Shown one piece after another: positions 11,131-22,154 of a DNA stretch of 64,000 nt. Every line of letters starts with the position of its first letter. Position 1 is the first letter of the stretch. The translations under genes and the position numbers were made by a program. Origin of the DNA: Sporothrix humicola (lineage: Eukaryota; Ascomycota; Sordariomycetes; Ophiostomatales; Ophiostomataceae); NCBI GenBank assembly GCA_021396245.1, contig WNYE01000050.1:248001-312000 (forward strand). Direction: 5' to 3'. The notes below the pieces were generated by a model. That model saw only the letters and a list, made by a program, of their open reading frames with translations. It was not told where the DNA came from and ran no database searches.

Positions 11131-13400
11131 CCTTTAGGCGTTATTTTCTTATCATCATTTTTTCTGTATTTTAGCCGGCGAACTGGGGTTTCTTGTTCTC
11201 ATCATATTAGCATTTCCTTTGTATCATTCTGCTTAGAGCCTAGACATAATCATAATGGTTAACAAACTGTGAACCTTGTACCGTGTACGTCGTACACCCT
11301 CGAGGTTATCAATATGACGTCGAATTGATGTCTGTGTGTGGGCCTTGGCTCTCTTTCGTTTTTGGCTATGGCGCCAGTATTCATCATGTCTTGGCATTTT
11401 GACCCTTACAGGCCCCCAGACTATTTTGAGTTGTCTACCCTTGCCTGTTTCGTGGAGAGTTTGTGCTAACACTCGTTCTGATAAAGCTGCTTCTTGTGAC
11501 AAGAAGTGCCGTTCTCAATAGAACGTGTTGACTATTGATTGGGGATGACATGAAATCTTACGATGTCTCGAAATAAAGGCGTTCAAGTTGATGAAGTCGA
11601 AGTTGGCGATGCCGGAAACAACTCGACAGAAAACCCTCACACGGAAGCAAAATGCAAGATACAGGAAGCGACCGTCAACCTATTCGTACTGCGGTGCGTT
11701 CTCGGTGACTTTTCGAACCCGTTTGGCCATCCGTGTCCGGGTTTCCATTTCATAGACGGAAGCAATTGGGAGATAGAACATTATCGAACACTGAATATTG
11801 AATCTTGGTCCACCTCGGAGGCATTTTCTGTTGCCTCGCAAGGCTCGTTATCGGACTCTTCTTCAAACGGGATATCCCGTTGCCGTGTCGAGAGGGATTC
11901 AAAGACGTTGTGCTGTGTTAATCCGGATGCAAAAGGATGCAATTTTTGCTATTGTCCTCCTAATTTTGTCATCAAAAAGTCAGGGGCAACTGGAGACGGC
12001 GTTTTGGCGAGCCCGTTCGTTAACACACTAATTACAGTTGATTGGTGCCTGAACAGAGTGTGAACGGGCGGAGTTTTCCACCTTCGTCCGGCCACGTTCG
12101 CTGTATTTTTAGGAGTAAATTGAACTCTCGCCCTCGCCGAGACCTCGGCATCCTCTAACTTTTTAGTGGCCTCTGTCCCGTCTTTTGGCCTATGACGAGC
12201 CGCCCTCTCCGCACTCCAGCCTTGCCAGGGATCTCCCACTTTGGCCGAGAGTGAACGCACCAATGATACCTGCCGGAATTGGCAGCATTTCTCTGTAAAA
12301 AGGGAGCTCTGAGGTAATGGACCCCACTGCCCACCGAAATACAGTGACGACAGGCTTGAAAGCCCACCGCGCTGAAACGAAGCTGCACCTCGTTTTCGTT
12401 CAGAGCTTGCCGCCCCCTCTGCAGGACGTCGTTCTCGCATCCGAGCTTTATTACAGCTTCATTTTGTTTCCTTCAGTGTAGCCTCGCCTCTGAACCACAA
12501 GCCTCGCAATGGCTCGCTCTTTTCTCGGTACGGGCCTCCCGTCGTTTCTTTGTTGGATTCTGTTGTTTTCTCCCCCTTTCTCCCTTTCTCGTTTACGCCG
12601 TAATACCTCTAAATTCTGCTGCCTTGATGTTACTGTTGTTAGAATGCCCGCTTTTCTCCCGTCTGACTCCCGTTGCAATCGGCAAAGTTCCGATTTAGGG
12701 AACCGCCACATCGGATTACCCTGGCCGAAAGGGCCTGCATTACGTCGCATGTCGGTGCTTCTTGTCGTTGATGGCCGACTTGGGATAACAGAAACAAACA
12801 GACAGAACACAGCATAAACCACGCATCGTGTGGCGTAGAAATCAGACGAAGAATCGACAGAGAAACGTGGAATGCGGGCTACACTATTGACATTTGGCCG
12901 TTTTGGTACTGCTTGGTACGACTTGGTGCTGCTCGCTTCTGCTTGGTGCTGCTTGGTGTAGTTTTGTTCTTTGTGTGCTTTTGGACGGTTTAGGCGAAAT
13001 AGACTTAGTCGTGCCTGCCAAGGTCCGGTGAGACATGTGAGAGCAAATGGCAGGAACAGCCTGTGATAGAAGGCAAGAGCGAGGCATCCAAAGACGAAAG
13101 AAGTCAAACCCAAGCTCAACCCCAACGAAACAGTAGCAAATTGTCACGGCCGGCACGAATCATTGCTTTTAAATCCGTTGGGTCAATTCATAAGGCCAAG
13201 AGCTACGAACGAGCCGCCTGTTTTTTTCTAACTTCTCTTTTTGTGTTCCCCGCTTGCAGATCGACGGTCGGTGTTCTGCAGCTGCGTACACGCCGGTCCT
13301 TTTTTCTTTGTCTCGCCTCTCGAGCTTCCCGTCTGATCCTTGCTCTTCCTGTACCTGGTTATTCCTGTCGTGTAAATCCTGTCGTGTCTTTTCTGTCTCG
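11131..13400. other. intergenic, about 2.3 kb
   Basis: This holds the acyltransferase 3' region and upstream DNA of the CYP505 gene. A 166-codon ORF (11563-12063) and a 224-codon minus ORF (12451-13125) lack family motifs and coding-like codon use, and were not called. A degenerate GCTTGGTGCT repeat runs through about 12908-12960. Nothing else was recognised. Confidence 0.45.
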
Positions 13401-13407
13401 TATATAT
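13401..13407 (+). promoter_or_regulatory. TATA-like box (TATATAT) of the CYP505 gene
   Basis: TATATAT sits 208 bp upstream of the CYP505 start codon, inside a CT-rich stretch and followed by CT-rich DNA. It is well placed for a start site around 13430-13450. Confidence 0.4.
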
Positions 13408-13512
13408 GCGCCCCTCCTCGTCACTTTGTTCCTTTTCCTTCTTTTTGCTTTTGGCTCCGCGCCTTCCATTGTTTTACTTTACAGCTCCTTCCTCAACGAC
13501 TTTCTCAACCTG

Positions 13513-13521
13513 ATGATTTAA
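13513..13521 (+). promoter_or_regulatory. minimal uORF, MI*
   Basis: ATG ATT TAA lies about 94 nt before the CYP505 start, downstream of the TATA-like box, so it should be within the mRNA. A start-nearly-stop uORF of this kind can lower translation; no experimental support is visible. Confidence 0.3.
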
Positions 13522-13614
13522 GCTTGCACCTTCCACATCAAGCCATTGGTGCTCCAACCCCACAACAGCTACCCCTATTTACACCAGCATCATCACAACA
13601 GCCAATCCGCCACA

Positions 13615-16600
13615 ATGACGGACATTGGCACAGAACAGATTCCGGCGCCGCCAGGTCTGCCGCTTATTGGCAACCTCCGCGACATCGACACTGCGGCACC
13701 AATCCAGTCCATATACAACCTCGCCGAAAAGTACGGCGACATCTTCAGACTCAACATCCTGGGCAATTCGTCCGTCTTCTTGTCTAGCAATGCCTTGGTT
13801 AATGAAGTCTGCGACGAGAAGCGGTTCAAGAAGAACGTCGGCAACGTCCTCAAGCAAGTACGCAACGGCGTCTCTGATGGCCTGTTTACGTCCTTTGGCG
13901 AGGAAGAGCCCAACTGGGGCAAGGCTCACCGCATCCTGACGCCCGCCTTTGGCCCCTTGTCGATCCACAACATGTTTGACGACATGCACGACATTGCCAG
14001 CCAGCTCGCACTGAAATGGGCCCGCCAGGGTCCCAGCGAGGCCATCCACGTCACCGACGACTTTACACGCTTGGCCCTCGACACGCTGGCGCTGTGTGCC
14101 ATGGACTACCGCTTCAACAGCTTCTACAGCGCCGAAATGCACCCCTTTATCAAGGCCATGGGCGGCTTCCTGGTCGAGTCGGGCACCCGCAGCCGCCGGC
14201 CCCCGCTGCCGGCCATGTTCTACAAGGCCGTCGACCAGCAGTACGCCGAGGACATTGCCACGATGCGCAACGTGGCCGATGGCGTGATCGACGCCCGCCG
14301 CGCACAGAACCCGCCGTCAGAGCGCAAGGATCTGCTGGCGGCTATGCTGGGCGGCACCGACCCGCGCACGGGCGAGACGCTGGACCAAGCCACCATCACC
14401 AACAACCTGATCACATTCCTCATTGCAGGCCACGAGACGACATCCGGCATGCTCTCTTTTGCCTTCTACGATCTACTGCGACACCCGGAGGCCTACCGCC
14501 GCGCCCAGCAAGAAGTCGACGACGTCTGCGGCACGGGGCCCATAACCGTTGACCAGCTCCCCAAGCTCAAGTACATTGCCGCCATCCTGCGCGAGACCCT
14601 GCGCCTCAACGCCACCATCCCGGCCATTGGCGTAACGGCTCTCAAGGACGAGACGCTGGCCGGCGGCAAGTACTTTGTCAAGGCCGGCGAGAACATTACC
14701 TTGTTACTTATGCGCGCCCACCTCGACCCGGCCGTCTATGGCGACGACGCCCGCTCGTTCCGCCCCGAGCGCATGCTCGACGAGAACTTTGAGCGCATCA
14801 CCAAGGAGCACCCCAACTGCTGGAAGCCCTTTGGCAACGGCTCGCGCGCGTGCATTGGCCGGCCGTTTGCCTGGCAGGAGGCGCTGCTGGTCATGGCCAT
14901 GCTGCTGCAAAACTTCAATTTCCGGTTCGACGACGCCAGCTACCAGCTACGCCTCAAGGAGACGCTGACAATCAAGCCGGACGGCTTCTTTATGCGCGCC
15001 CAGCTGCGCCAGGGCCTGACGCCGACGCTGCTCGAGAAGAGACTGGCTGGCACACCGGCCGAGACGCACAAGGAAAAGACAGCCAAGGCCGTTGCCGCCA
15101 GCAAGTCGGCCACGACCGGAAAACCGATCAACATCTACTACGGCTCCAACAGCGGCACCTGCGAGGCCATGGCCAACCGCGTGGCCGCCGACGCGCCTGC
15201 TCACGGCTACCGTGCCGACGTTCTTGCCCCCTTGGATGCAGCTCACCAGGCTCTGCCCACTGACGGCCGCCCAGTCGTGATTGTCACAGCCTCGTACGAG
15301 GGCGAGCCGCCAGACAACGCGGGCCTGTTTGTCAACTGGCTGCGCAACTGCAAGGAGTCTGACGCTGTCTGCAAGGGTGTGCCGTATGCCGTCTTTGGCT
15401 GTGGCCATCACGACTGGGCCCAGACCTTCCACAAGATCCCGACACTCGTCGACAACCAAATGGCTGCGCTGGGTGGTGAGCGGCTGGCCGAGATGGGCAA
15501 GACGGATGCGGCCGAGGGCAACATGTTTGAAGACTTTGAGGCGTGGGAGGACGGTGTCCTGTTCCCTGCCCTCAAGGCCAAGTACGGAGGCGACGACGAC
15601 GACAGCGAGCCGGCAGCCTCCGACTTGCGAATCGAAATCACAACTCCTCGCGCTTCAAGCTTGCGCCAGGACGTGCGCGAGGCTGTCGTTGTGGCTGCCC
15701 ACCCCCTGTCGGGCGAAAAGGGCGAAGCGGGCCGCAAGATGCACGTCGAGATCCAGCTTCCCACGGACATGACCTACAAGTCGGGCGACTACCTGGCGGT
15801 GCTGCCGTTCAACCGCCAGAACTCAATCATCCGCGCCATGCGGCGCTTCCACCTGCCGTGGGACGCTCACATTACGGTGCACACGGCCGATGGCGGTGCC
15901 GACAGCACGCAAACCAACCTGCCCACAAACACGCCGCTGCCGGCCTATGGTGTCCTCGGCGCCTATGTAGAGCTGGGCCAGCCGGCCACAAAGAGGGTAA
16001 GTTGATCTCCATATCCAATTATGATTATTTTTAAACGCCTAATATGCCTCTATGTACATTACTAACACCCTCTCCCACCAGAGCATCCTCGCACTCGCTG
16101 ATGTGGCCGATGGTTCGGTCAAGACCGATCTCCAGCGCCTGGCCGGCGACGACTATGCTTCTCAAATCAGCGCCAAGAAGGTCTCCATTCTCGACCTGCT
16201 CGACCGCTTCCCGACGGTTGATCTCCCCTTTGGCACCTTCTTGACCCTCCTCCCGCCCATGCGCGTCCGCCAGTACTCCATCTCGTCATCGCCCCTGTGG
16301 AACCCGGGCCATGTCACCCTGTCATACGCTGTGCTGTCTGCACCCGCCCTGGCCGACGAGACCCGCCAGCACGAGGGCGTCGCGTCCCACTACCTGTCGC
16401 ACCTCCAAGCCGGCGACCGTATCCACGTCGCCGTCCGGCCCAGCCACGCCAGCTTCCACCTGCCCCACGACAGCGAGCACGTGCCGGTTGTGTGCGTTGC
16501 TGCTGGCACCGGCCTTGCACCCTTCCGCGGTTTCGTGCAGGAACGTGCCGCCCTTTTGGGTGCCGGCCGCAAACTCGCGCCGGCCCACCTCTTCTTCGGC

Positions 16601-16957
16601 TGCCGCGGCTCCGCCGACGATCTGTACCGCGAGGAGCTCGACAAGTGGGAGGCCCAGGGTGCCGTCACCGTCCACCGCGCGTACTCGCGGCAGACCGACG
16701 CGCCCGAGACGTTTGGCTGCAAGCATGTCCAGGACCGCCTGTACCACGACCGCGAGGCCATGCTTAGCTTGTGGATGGAGGGCGCGCGGATGTATGTCTG
16801 CGGTTCGCGGCAGCTGGGCGAGGGCGTCAAGCAGGTGATGCTGCGGATCCGCCAGGAAGCGTGCACGGCAGCGGGCAAGCCGGAGTCGGCGGAGGAGACG
16901 GACGCGTGGTTCACGCGGATCCGCAACGAGCGGTACGCCACGGATGTTTTTGATTAA
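13615..16957 (+). CDS. CYP505: self-sufficient cytochrome P450/NADPH-P450 reductase fusion, CYP505 family, 1085 aa
   Basis: Two exons, 13615-15996 and 16082-16957; the 85-nt intron has GTAAGT, ACTAAC and CCAG and is phase 0. The P450 half shows proline-rich PPGLPLIGN near the start, I-helix AGHETTS (271-277), ExxR (E327, R330) and the heme loop with F406 and C413 (FGNGSRACIG). A linker follows, then the FMN/flavodoxin domain (YGSNSGTCE near 510), the FAD-binding motif RQYS (from R857), the NADPH motif AAGTGLAPFRG (about 934-944) and an acidic/aromatic C-end. This is the P450-BM3/P450foxy architecture of full length. Family members hydroxylate fatty acids near the omega end using NADPH, with no separate reductase. 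There is no N-terminal membrane anchor, so it is probably soluble or peripherally bound. The substrate is inferred from the family only. Confidence 0.95.
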
Positions 16958-17087
16958 ACTCGACGGACGCAATCTGTAGAAGCATCCGTGCCCGCCATAT
17001 TTTGATATATTTTGCTCTTTAGCGTATGATAGTCTGTTGTAATATTATTGTCGTTCTTTCGTGTTGTATTGTATCCTGTGCCACGCC

Positions 17088-18053
17088 TCAAATCATGTCG
17101 TCGTCCTCGTCGTCATCGTCCTCGTCGTAGTTGTTGCCTGCTCTGCCGCCGGCACCGCCCATCAGGTCTTCTTCGTCGCGGCGGCTGGCTTCGGCGGCAG
17201 CGCCCAGTTTTCGTACACCGTCATGCACGGCCGTCACAAGTCCGCGTGCTTCTGCGAGCTCCATGGCGCCAATGCCGCGTAGGTTGACAATGGCTGGTGC
17301 GGGCTTTTTGGCGTTGTACATGTCGGCCGCGTCTTCTGTCGACGGGTCCGTGCCGGCTGCTACCACAGACGCCAAGTGGCGTACTTTGGCAGCGCGTGCT
17401 TCCGCTAGGTCTCTCAGCAGGGCGCGGACTTCGCCGACAGGTGCGGGCAGGTCGTCCGGCGCGTGTGCCAGCAGAATCTCGGCGACCTCGAACCAGTGGT
17501 AGGGCAGGTAGCCGGCGGGCGCTTCGGCCGTGCACGAGGGCAAAAAGGGAGGCGAGAGTGGGATGGGCGGGCCAAGCAATGGGTCGCCAACAAAACCGTT
17601 GACCTGGTTTCTCGAAGAACGGCCGCCGCCGTTGAGTCGTCGCGCATTGCCCGCTCCGTCGGCGCGTACTGGCGGCGGTGGTGGCGGCGCAAACCGGACG
17701 CGCGTACCATCCCCGTCGTCGTCGTCGTCCATCATGTTCTGCGTGGGCTGGTTCTCGCGGTCGGCCGCCGGGTTTTCAAAGTCCTGGTTCTTTGTCTCGA
17801 GGACGACCAGTTCCCTGAGGGAAGCAGGGTGCAGCCATGGCGGCGCAATAATGCTGGCTCTCCGCTGCCGCTTGAGCAACAAAGCCAGCCACAGCGGGAG
17901 GACCGCACGGTAGGGTGGCCGCAGAGCGGGCGTGGCGCCGCCGAGCAAGGGGATGGGGTCGAGGCGTTGGCGGGGCACGACGGTGACGTGTTCCATTTCG
18001 CAGACGAAGGCGACCTCGGCCGGCGTGAGGCCGGGAGGGAAGGGGGAGGTCAT
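17088..18053 (-). CDS. PSF2: GINS complex subunit Psf2, 321 aa
   Basis: The N-terminus matches Psf2 closely: LTPAEVAFVCEMEHVTVVPR, then LLGGATPALRPPYRAVLPLW, LALLLKRQRRA and PPWLHPASL. A second block (GYLPYHWFEVAEILL, then DLAEARAAKVRHLA and LRGIGAMELAEAR) completes the fold. GINS (Sld5-Psf1-Psf2-Psf3) joins Mcm2-7 and Cdc45 in the replicative helicase in the nucleus. The start is the second in-frame Met (18053), because the family begins close to it; an upstream Met at 18092 would add 13 unmatched residues. The protein is longer than typical fungal Psf2. It carries a disordered insert of about 75 residues (acidic, then a six-proline run) between the two blocks, and an acidic tail (DEDDDDEDDD). 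It is convergent with the CYP505 gene, 130 bp apart. MCB elements lie upstream. Confidence 0.92.
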   Translation of the reverse strand: MTSPFPPGLTPAEVAFVCEMEHVTVVPRQRLDPIPLLGGATPALRPPYRAVLPLWLALLLKRQRRASIIAPPWLHPASLRELVVLETKNQDFENPAADRENQPTQNMMDDDDDGDGTRVRFAPPPPPPVRADGAGNARRLNGGGRSSRNQVNGFVGDPLLGPPIPLSPPFLPSCTAEAPAGYLPYHWFEVAEILLAHAPDDLPAPVGEVRALLRDLAEARAAKVRHLASVVAAGTDPSTEDAADMYNAKKPAPAIVNLRGIGAMELAEARGLVTAVHDGVRKLGAAAEASRRDEEDLMGGAGGRAGNNYDEDDDDEDDDMI

Positions 18054-18158
18054 GGTGAGGTGGGCGGGAGGGTTGTGGAAGTGTGTTGTCAAGCAATTGG
18101 TGAATTGGCGAGAATGTGCTCGTCCGGTCTTGAGTGTCGTCTGTCTGTCCTTAATTGA

Positions 18159-18174
18159 GACGCGCTTGACGCGT
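18159..18174 (-). promoter_or_regulatory. paired MCB-like sites upstream of PSF2
   Basis: ACGCGT (18169-18174) is an MluI cell-cycle box, and ACGCGC (18160-18165) is a one-base variant next to it. They lie 106-121 bp upstream of the PSF2 start. MCB boxes bind MBF (Mbp1-Swi6) and drive G1/S expression of replication genes in yeasts. Placement before a replication gene is what makes this more than a chance hexamer. Confidence 0.5.
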
Positions 18175-18551
18175 CCAGAATTGGCGTACTTTTTGGGAAC
18201 CCCGCAAACTGCAAAATAGTGGGGTATGCACCTAGCCCGTGTTTATGCCCCTTTTCTACGGCCTTGACATGTGTTCCTTCCTTTACAATTCGCAGTCTTA
18301 TCTTTCAATCAAAGAAAAATGGTATATTTTAATCAGATGCATTTCAAATATTCAATATGCAAGAACTGTCACTTTTGTCCAATACCGGCCGTTACCGTTA
18401 ACGTATGCCCACCCAAATTTCCAAGTCCCCCAATCCTAACCAATCCAATGTTCGTAACTGTGAAGTTGTCCGTCTTTTTCGTTTCGTTTTGTCGTTAACC
18501 AAAAGCATCCAAATGTCTCCAAATCAAACTAATCTCCCTGTACGCACCCTC
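18175..18551. other. intergenic, about 380 bp
   Basis: This is the segment between the PSF2 upstream region and the 3' end of the Zn2Cys6 gene, both on the minus strand. It is AT-richer than the flanks and presumably holds the regulator's 3' UTR and terminator. No motif was recognised. Confidence 0.4.
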
Positions 18552-21500
18552 TCATCGATCCCACTTGACCGTCTGCGTCAACTTCTCAAATTTGCCCGTG
18601 GCCTTGTTCTTGACCCACGCCGTCATCTGCACCTCGGGCTTCGTCTCGTCGAAAATCGCTTCGCGCTGGCGAAGGCGGAGCCATCTAGACAGGTTAGCAA
18701 GGTTCAAAATGAATCCTCGGGGCGGGTTCGGGGACTTACTGCTCATAAAGAGATCCCTCCGTCTCGTTTTCGGTTTCAATGACACGGTTCCAGTCGGCAA
18801 TGGCCCACAGAATCTTGCTGTCCCAGAAGCCGTCGCGGCGCGGGTAGGCAGCCAGCAGACGAATGGACTCGTCGCGCACGGCTTCGACACGGCACTTGCA
18901 CGAGACGACAAATAGGGCCATGGTGGGACCGTTGTCCATAGTGAACAGGTCGCCGCGGACGCCCTCGCTGCCAACACTGCCGCCGGTGGCCGATGGCGGG
19001 CCAAAGATGGAAGAGGCGCCACCACCGAAAGGTGACCACGAGTAGCGCGGCTGCTTCGGCAGAATGAGAGCAGCCAGCCGGTTGAGCTCGCGGAACTGCG
19101 GTGTCAGCTGGTACATGGCCTCGTAGTCGGAGTACACCAGTGACGAGACACCGATCCAGGCCAGCAGGTATGGGATCTTGAGACTGGCAGCCCTAAAGTA
19201 GGCTGCTTCGGCCGCAGCTGCCGCTGCAGGGTCACCACCATGACCATACGTCGGGTGTCCACCTTGGCGGCGTGTGGCCTCGTACAGCGGATAAAAGGCG
19301 GCGTACCACCGCTCCAAACACTGCAGGTACTCCCGCTGGATGTCACGGGCACCGGGGACATCACAAATGTCCAACATGCGACCCGCCGCTGTAGCGCGTG
19401 CTGCAGCGTCGGGGTTCTCGTCCATGTACCGCTGGAGGGCGGCGACCATGTAGCGCGGGAACTGCAGGATCCAGTGCTGGACAAAGTCCCACCAGCGGCG
19501 GGCGTCGTCTAGGGTGTCGAAGCGCGCGGGGATGGTGGCCGGGTTCAGTGCGTCGAGAGCCTGGAACTTGATGTCGGCGGGTCGTGTGCGTCTCAGACGG
19601 AACACGCCCAGGGACCAGGCCTGGAAGTCGAGTCTCCGGAAGACCTGCATGACCTCGTCTTCGAGAACGTAGGGTGCAGGCGAGCGAGTGAGGACACGAG
19701 TCAAGGAGTCGGAGGGGCGCTCTTCGCTTAATGTGCTGCGATGGCCGTTGTCGCTAGGAGTCGTGGAGGGAGGGTTGGGACCAGCCTGTGGAGCACCCGG
19801 TTTGGCAGCCAAAAGACCGAGTTGACGGTCCCGCTGTCTCTGTCTCTGGCGCCGTCTCTGCCACTCGGCATCACTGTCGGTACCAGCCAGGAGGCTCGCT
19901 TCGTCAGGCGGACTGTACGCCTGGGCTTCAGACAGGGCACGCGGCGGCAGGTTGCGAGCAACAAATTGGTCGACGATCTGGAGGCCGTGGGTAATGTGGT
20001 GGAGAGCGGCCTCACGGTTGCCTTGCAAGGCTTCGAAACAGACAAACAGAAGACAGGAGAGGACAGCGGCACGTTCTTTCTCGCTCGACGGCGGTGTCTC
20101 TGGGTCGGAGCCAGTGTGCGGCTGGGACGCGTTTCCGTTGTTGGTAGAAGTGGAGGTACCGCCGCCGCCGCTCAGCCGAAGTAGGCGCAGGGCATGGCCG
20201 TAGTAGGTAAGGGCGTTGCGGTAGTGAGGTACAACACGGCTGGCCTCGACGGATGGCTGGGGCGGGAATGCGGGCTGTCCATCCGCAGTAGTCGAAGCAC
20301 CCGGCGCGCCAGGCGGACTATCGGCGCCCCCTCCGCCGAGCATGTGGTGATATGACTTGCCAAGTAGTGCGGGCGACATGGCCTGGGCCATGGCACCAAT
20401 AGCAATGGCTGCAAAGCGGACAGCCGGCTCATCGCGACAGAGTTGCGGGATGGTGCTCGTCCAGAGATGTGAAGGGAACCAGCCACCACCGAGATTCGGC
20501 GCCAGGGTCAGCCAGCTGTCAAAGTAGGCCTTCTCCCATTGTGAGGCGAACATGACGCTGTTGTAGTTGGGCTCGAGAGGGAACGAGGAGGAAGCGCCAC
20601 CGTTGATGAGTGAGAGATCGAAGAAGGGTTGGTTGGAGCCTTGTCGTGCCAGGGTATGGACATCCGAGGCGTAGGCATCGTGGGTGTAGTATTCGGCCTC
20701 GACGTCGTCCTCATCGTCCTCATATTCGCGCTTGAACGACAGCTGTTGGTACTGTTGATGTGGCCGGTACTGGTATTGGGATTGCGTGCGAGATGGCTGG
20801 TTAGGGATGTAACCGACTGTCGCGTTGGAGGTGCTGCTGTAGTCGCTGCCGTCATCGCTGATAAATATGGGTTGCTGGATGTTGTGTTGGTATTGGACGC
20901 GGGGTGTGTCGTCGTCGAGACCGGGTTCGCGCTTAATCGACGGTGTCGCTGTACGTTCTGCAACTGTTGATAATGGTGCAGTCGTTACGGGAATGTACTC
21001 GGTAGCCGAAACATCGGATGAAGGTGTAGTGCGTCGAGAGCCTTGTGTGGTGGAAGAGGAAGATGTCGAAGGTGCGCGAGCTGCTGTTGGATTTGGGCAG
21101 CTGTTGGGAGGGACGCGCTGCCGTGAGATGTTAGCTGCCGGTGGAGTCTTGTTCTGCGCCGTTCGTGGTGCTGGCGTGGTCTTCGGCTTTGCTGTCGTCG
21201 TTGTTGATGCTGAAGATTGTGATTTCGGCTGGTTTGCCTCTGCCGATGCGCTCTCCGCCGCGTTATCGTAGCCTTCACAGAATCCCTGCCATTTTATGCA
21301 CCGACTGCACGATGGCTTTGCTTCATCGCACTTGACATGTCGTTTCCTGGAGCGGTCAGTATTGTTCAATGTTTACCTTGGACGTTGTTGTGTTCGTGGT
21401 GGCGATCTTAATCGTTTGGTCTCGACTCACTTGCCTAGATTGCGTTAGTGTTGGTGTGTGTCCCTGATTTCAGCCCTATGAGGCGCCATAAACAAGCTTG

Positions 21501-22154
21501 GCCGTGCGCTGCACTAAAGCTGCAAATCGTACAAAGCCAAGTAGAAAAAGAATGTCGCGAGAAAACAAAGCAAAGTAAACAAAGAAATCAACATACATGT
21601 CTTGCACCCGGTGCGCACTTTCGGGACGCTGGCGCGCGTGGCGCGGGGCCGGTGGTTGAGGGCAAAGGTCAGGACGGTCGGGCCCTGTTGGGGCTGTGGT
21701 GGTGAGGCCTGTTGGTTTGGATTGGAGTTTGGCGACGAGTTATTCGAATTCATGGCCGGCATGTTTGACTGTCTGCACGGTGTCAGTGGTGAAAACGACA
21801 GCATTGTGGAGGTGCGTTGGAGAGAGAGAGGGAGAGAAGAGGTTCAAGTTGAGATTGAAATTGAGAATTGTGTTAAGAAAGAAAAGGGGCGATCTACGTA
21901 AATGACAAAGGAAGGATGGATGGCAAAGGAAGGAATGAAAAGGGAAGGAGAGACATGTGCTGAGGAACTCACCTTGAATCGGAAGGCGCGCCCGTGGTTC
22001 GCGCTCTCGCGCCTGCCGCCGCTGCACCAGCACTTGTGACTGCACCTGTTCCTGCGCCTGCACCTGTGAAGGCGCCACTGCCACTGCCACTTTCAGTGCT
22101 CCCACTGTCGCTCCTTCCTGGTGCAACGCCACCCTGATGCAGGAAAGAAGCCAT
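18552..22154 (-). CDS. Zn2Cys6 fungal transcription factor, 1033 aa, four exons
   Basis: Exons 22154-21973, 21772-21593, 21346-18740 and 18684-18552 join in frame (3102 nt). Introns 1 and 3 have good donors (GTGAGT, GTAAGT), branch points (CTGAC, CTAAC) and acceptors (GCAG, CTAG). The zinc cluster C117-x2-C120-x6-C127-x6-C134-x2-C137-x6-C144 is split after C120 by intron 2. The cluster is followed by long Ser/Thr/Pro/Gln-rich linkers (about 150-350), an acidic stretch (YEDDEDDVEAEYY) and a C-terminal regulator region of the kind seen in Zn2Cys6 factors (WEKAYFDSW, PQLCRDEPAVRFAAIAIGAM). The C-terminal exon adds QWLRLRQREAIFD and ends TVKWDR. Such proteins bind CGG-type sites and control metabolic or developmental genes. 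The target is unknown; no cluster with neighbours is evident. Intron 2 needs a weak GTTGAT donor to preserve the finger. The start is the only in-frame ATG in a long open leader. Confidence 0.88.
21347..21596 (-). promoter_or_regulatory. tandem 5' splice sites in the zinc-cluster intron
   Basis: On the minus strand exon 2 ends ...aca tGTATGTtgat. Two GT dinucleotides lie four bases apart: the consensus GTATGT (first intron base 21596) and GTTGAT (first intron base 21592). With the single usable acceptor (ctccAG, 21347), the second donor rebuilds C-x2-C-x6-C. The first creates TGA at the junction. Confidence 0.5.

Noticed and set aside
11563..12063. 166-codon ORF (+) between the acyltransferase and CYP505 genes
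   Set aside because: It has a real ATG, but third positions are not C/G biased, no motif is visible, and it sits in ordinary intergenic sequence.
12451..13125. 224-codon minus ORF
   Set aside because: The apparent protein has no family motif and overlaps slippage-like GCTTGGTGCT repeats.
9178..22154. A secondary-metabolite cluster (acyltransferase, CYP505, Zn2Cys6 regulator)
   Set aside because: No backbone synthase is present, the genes are 2-5 kb apart with PSF2 between them, and CYP505 and acyltransferase-3 genes commonly stand alone.
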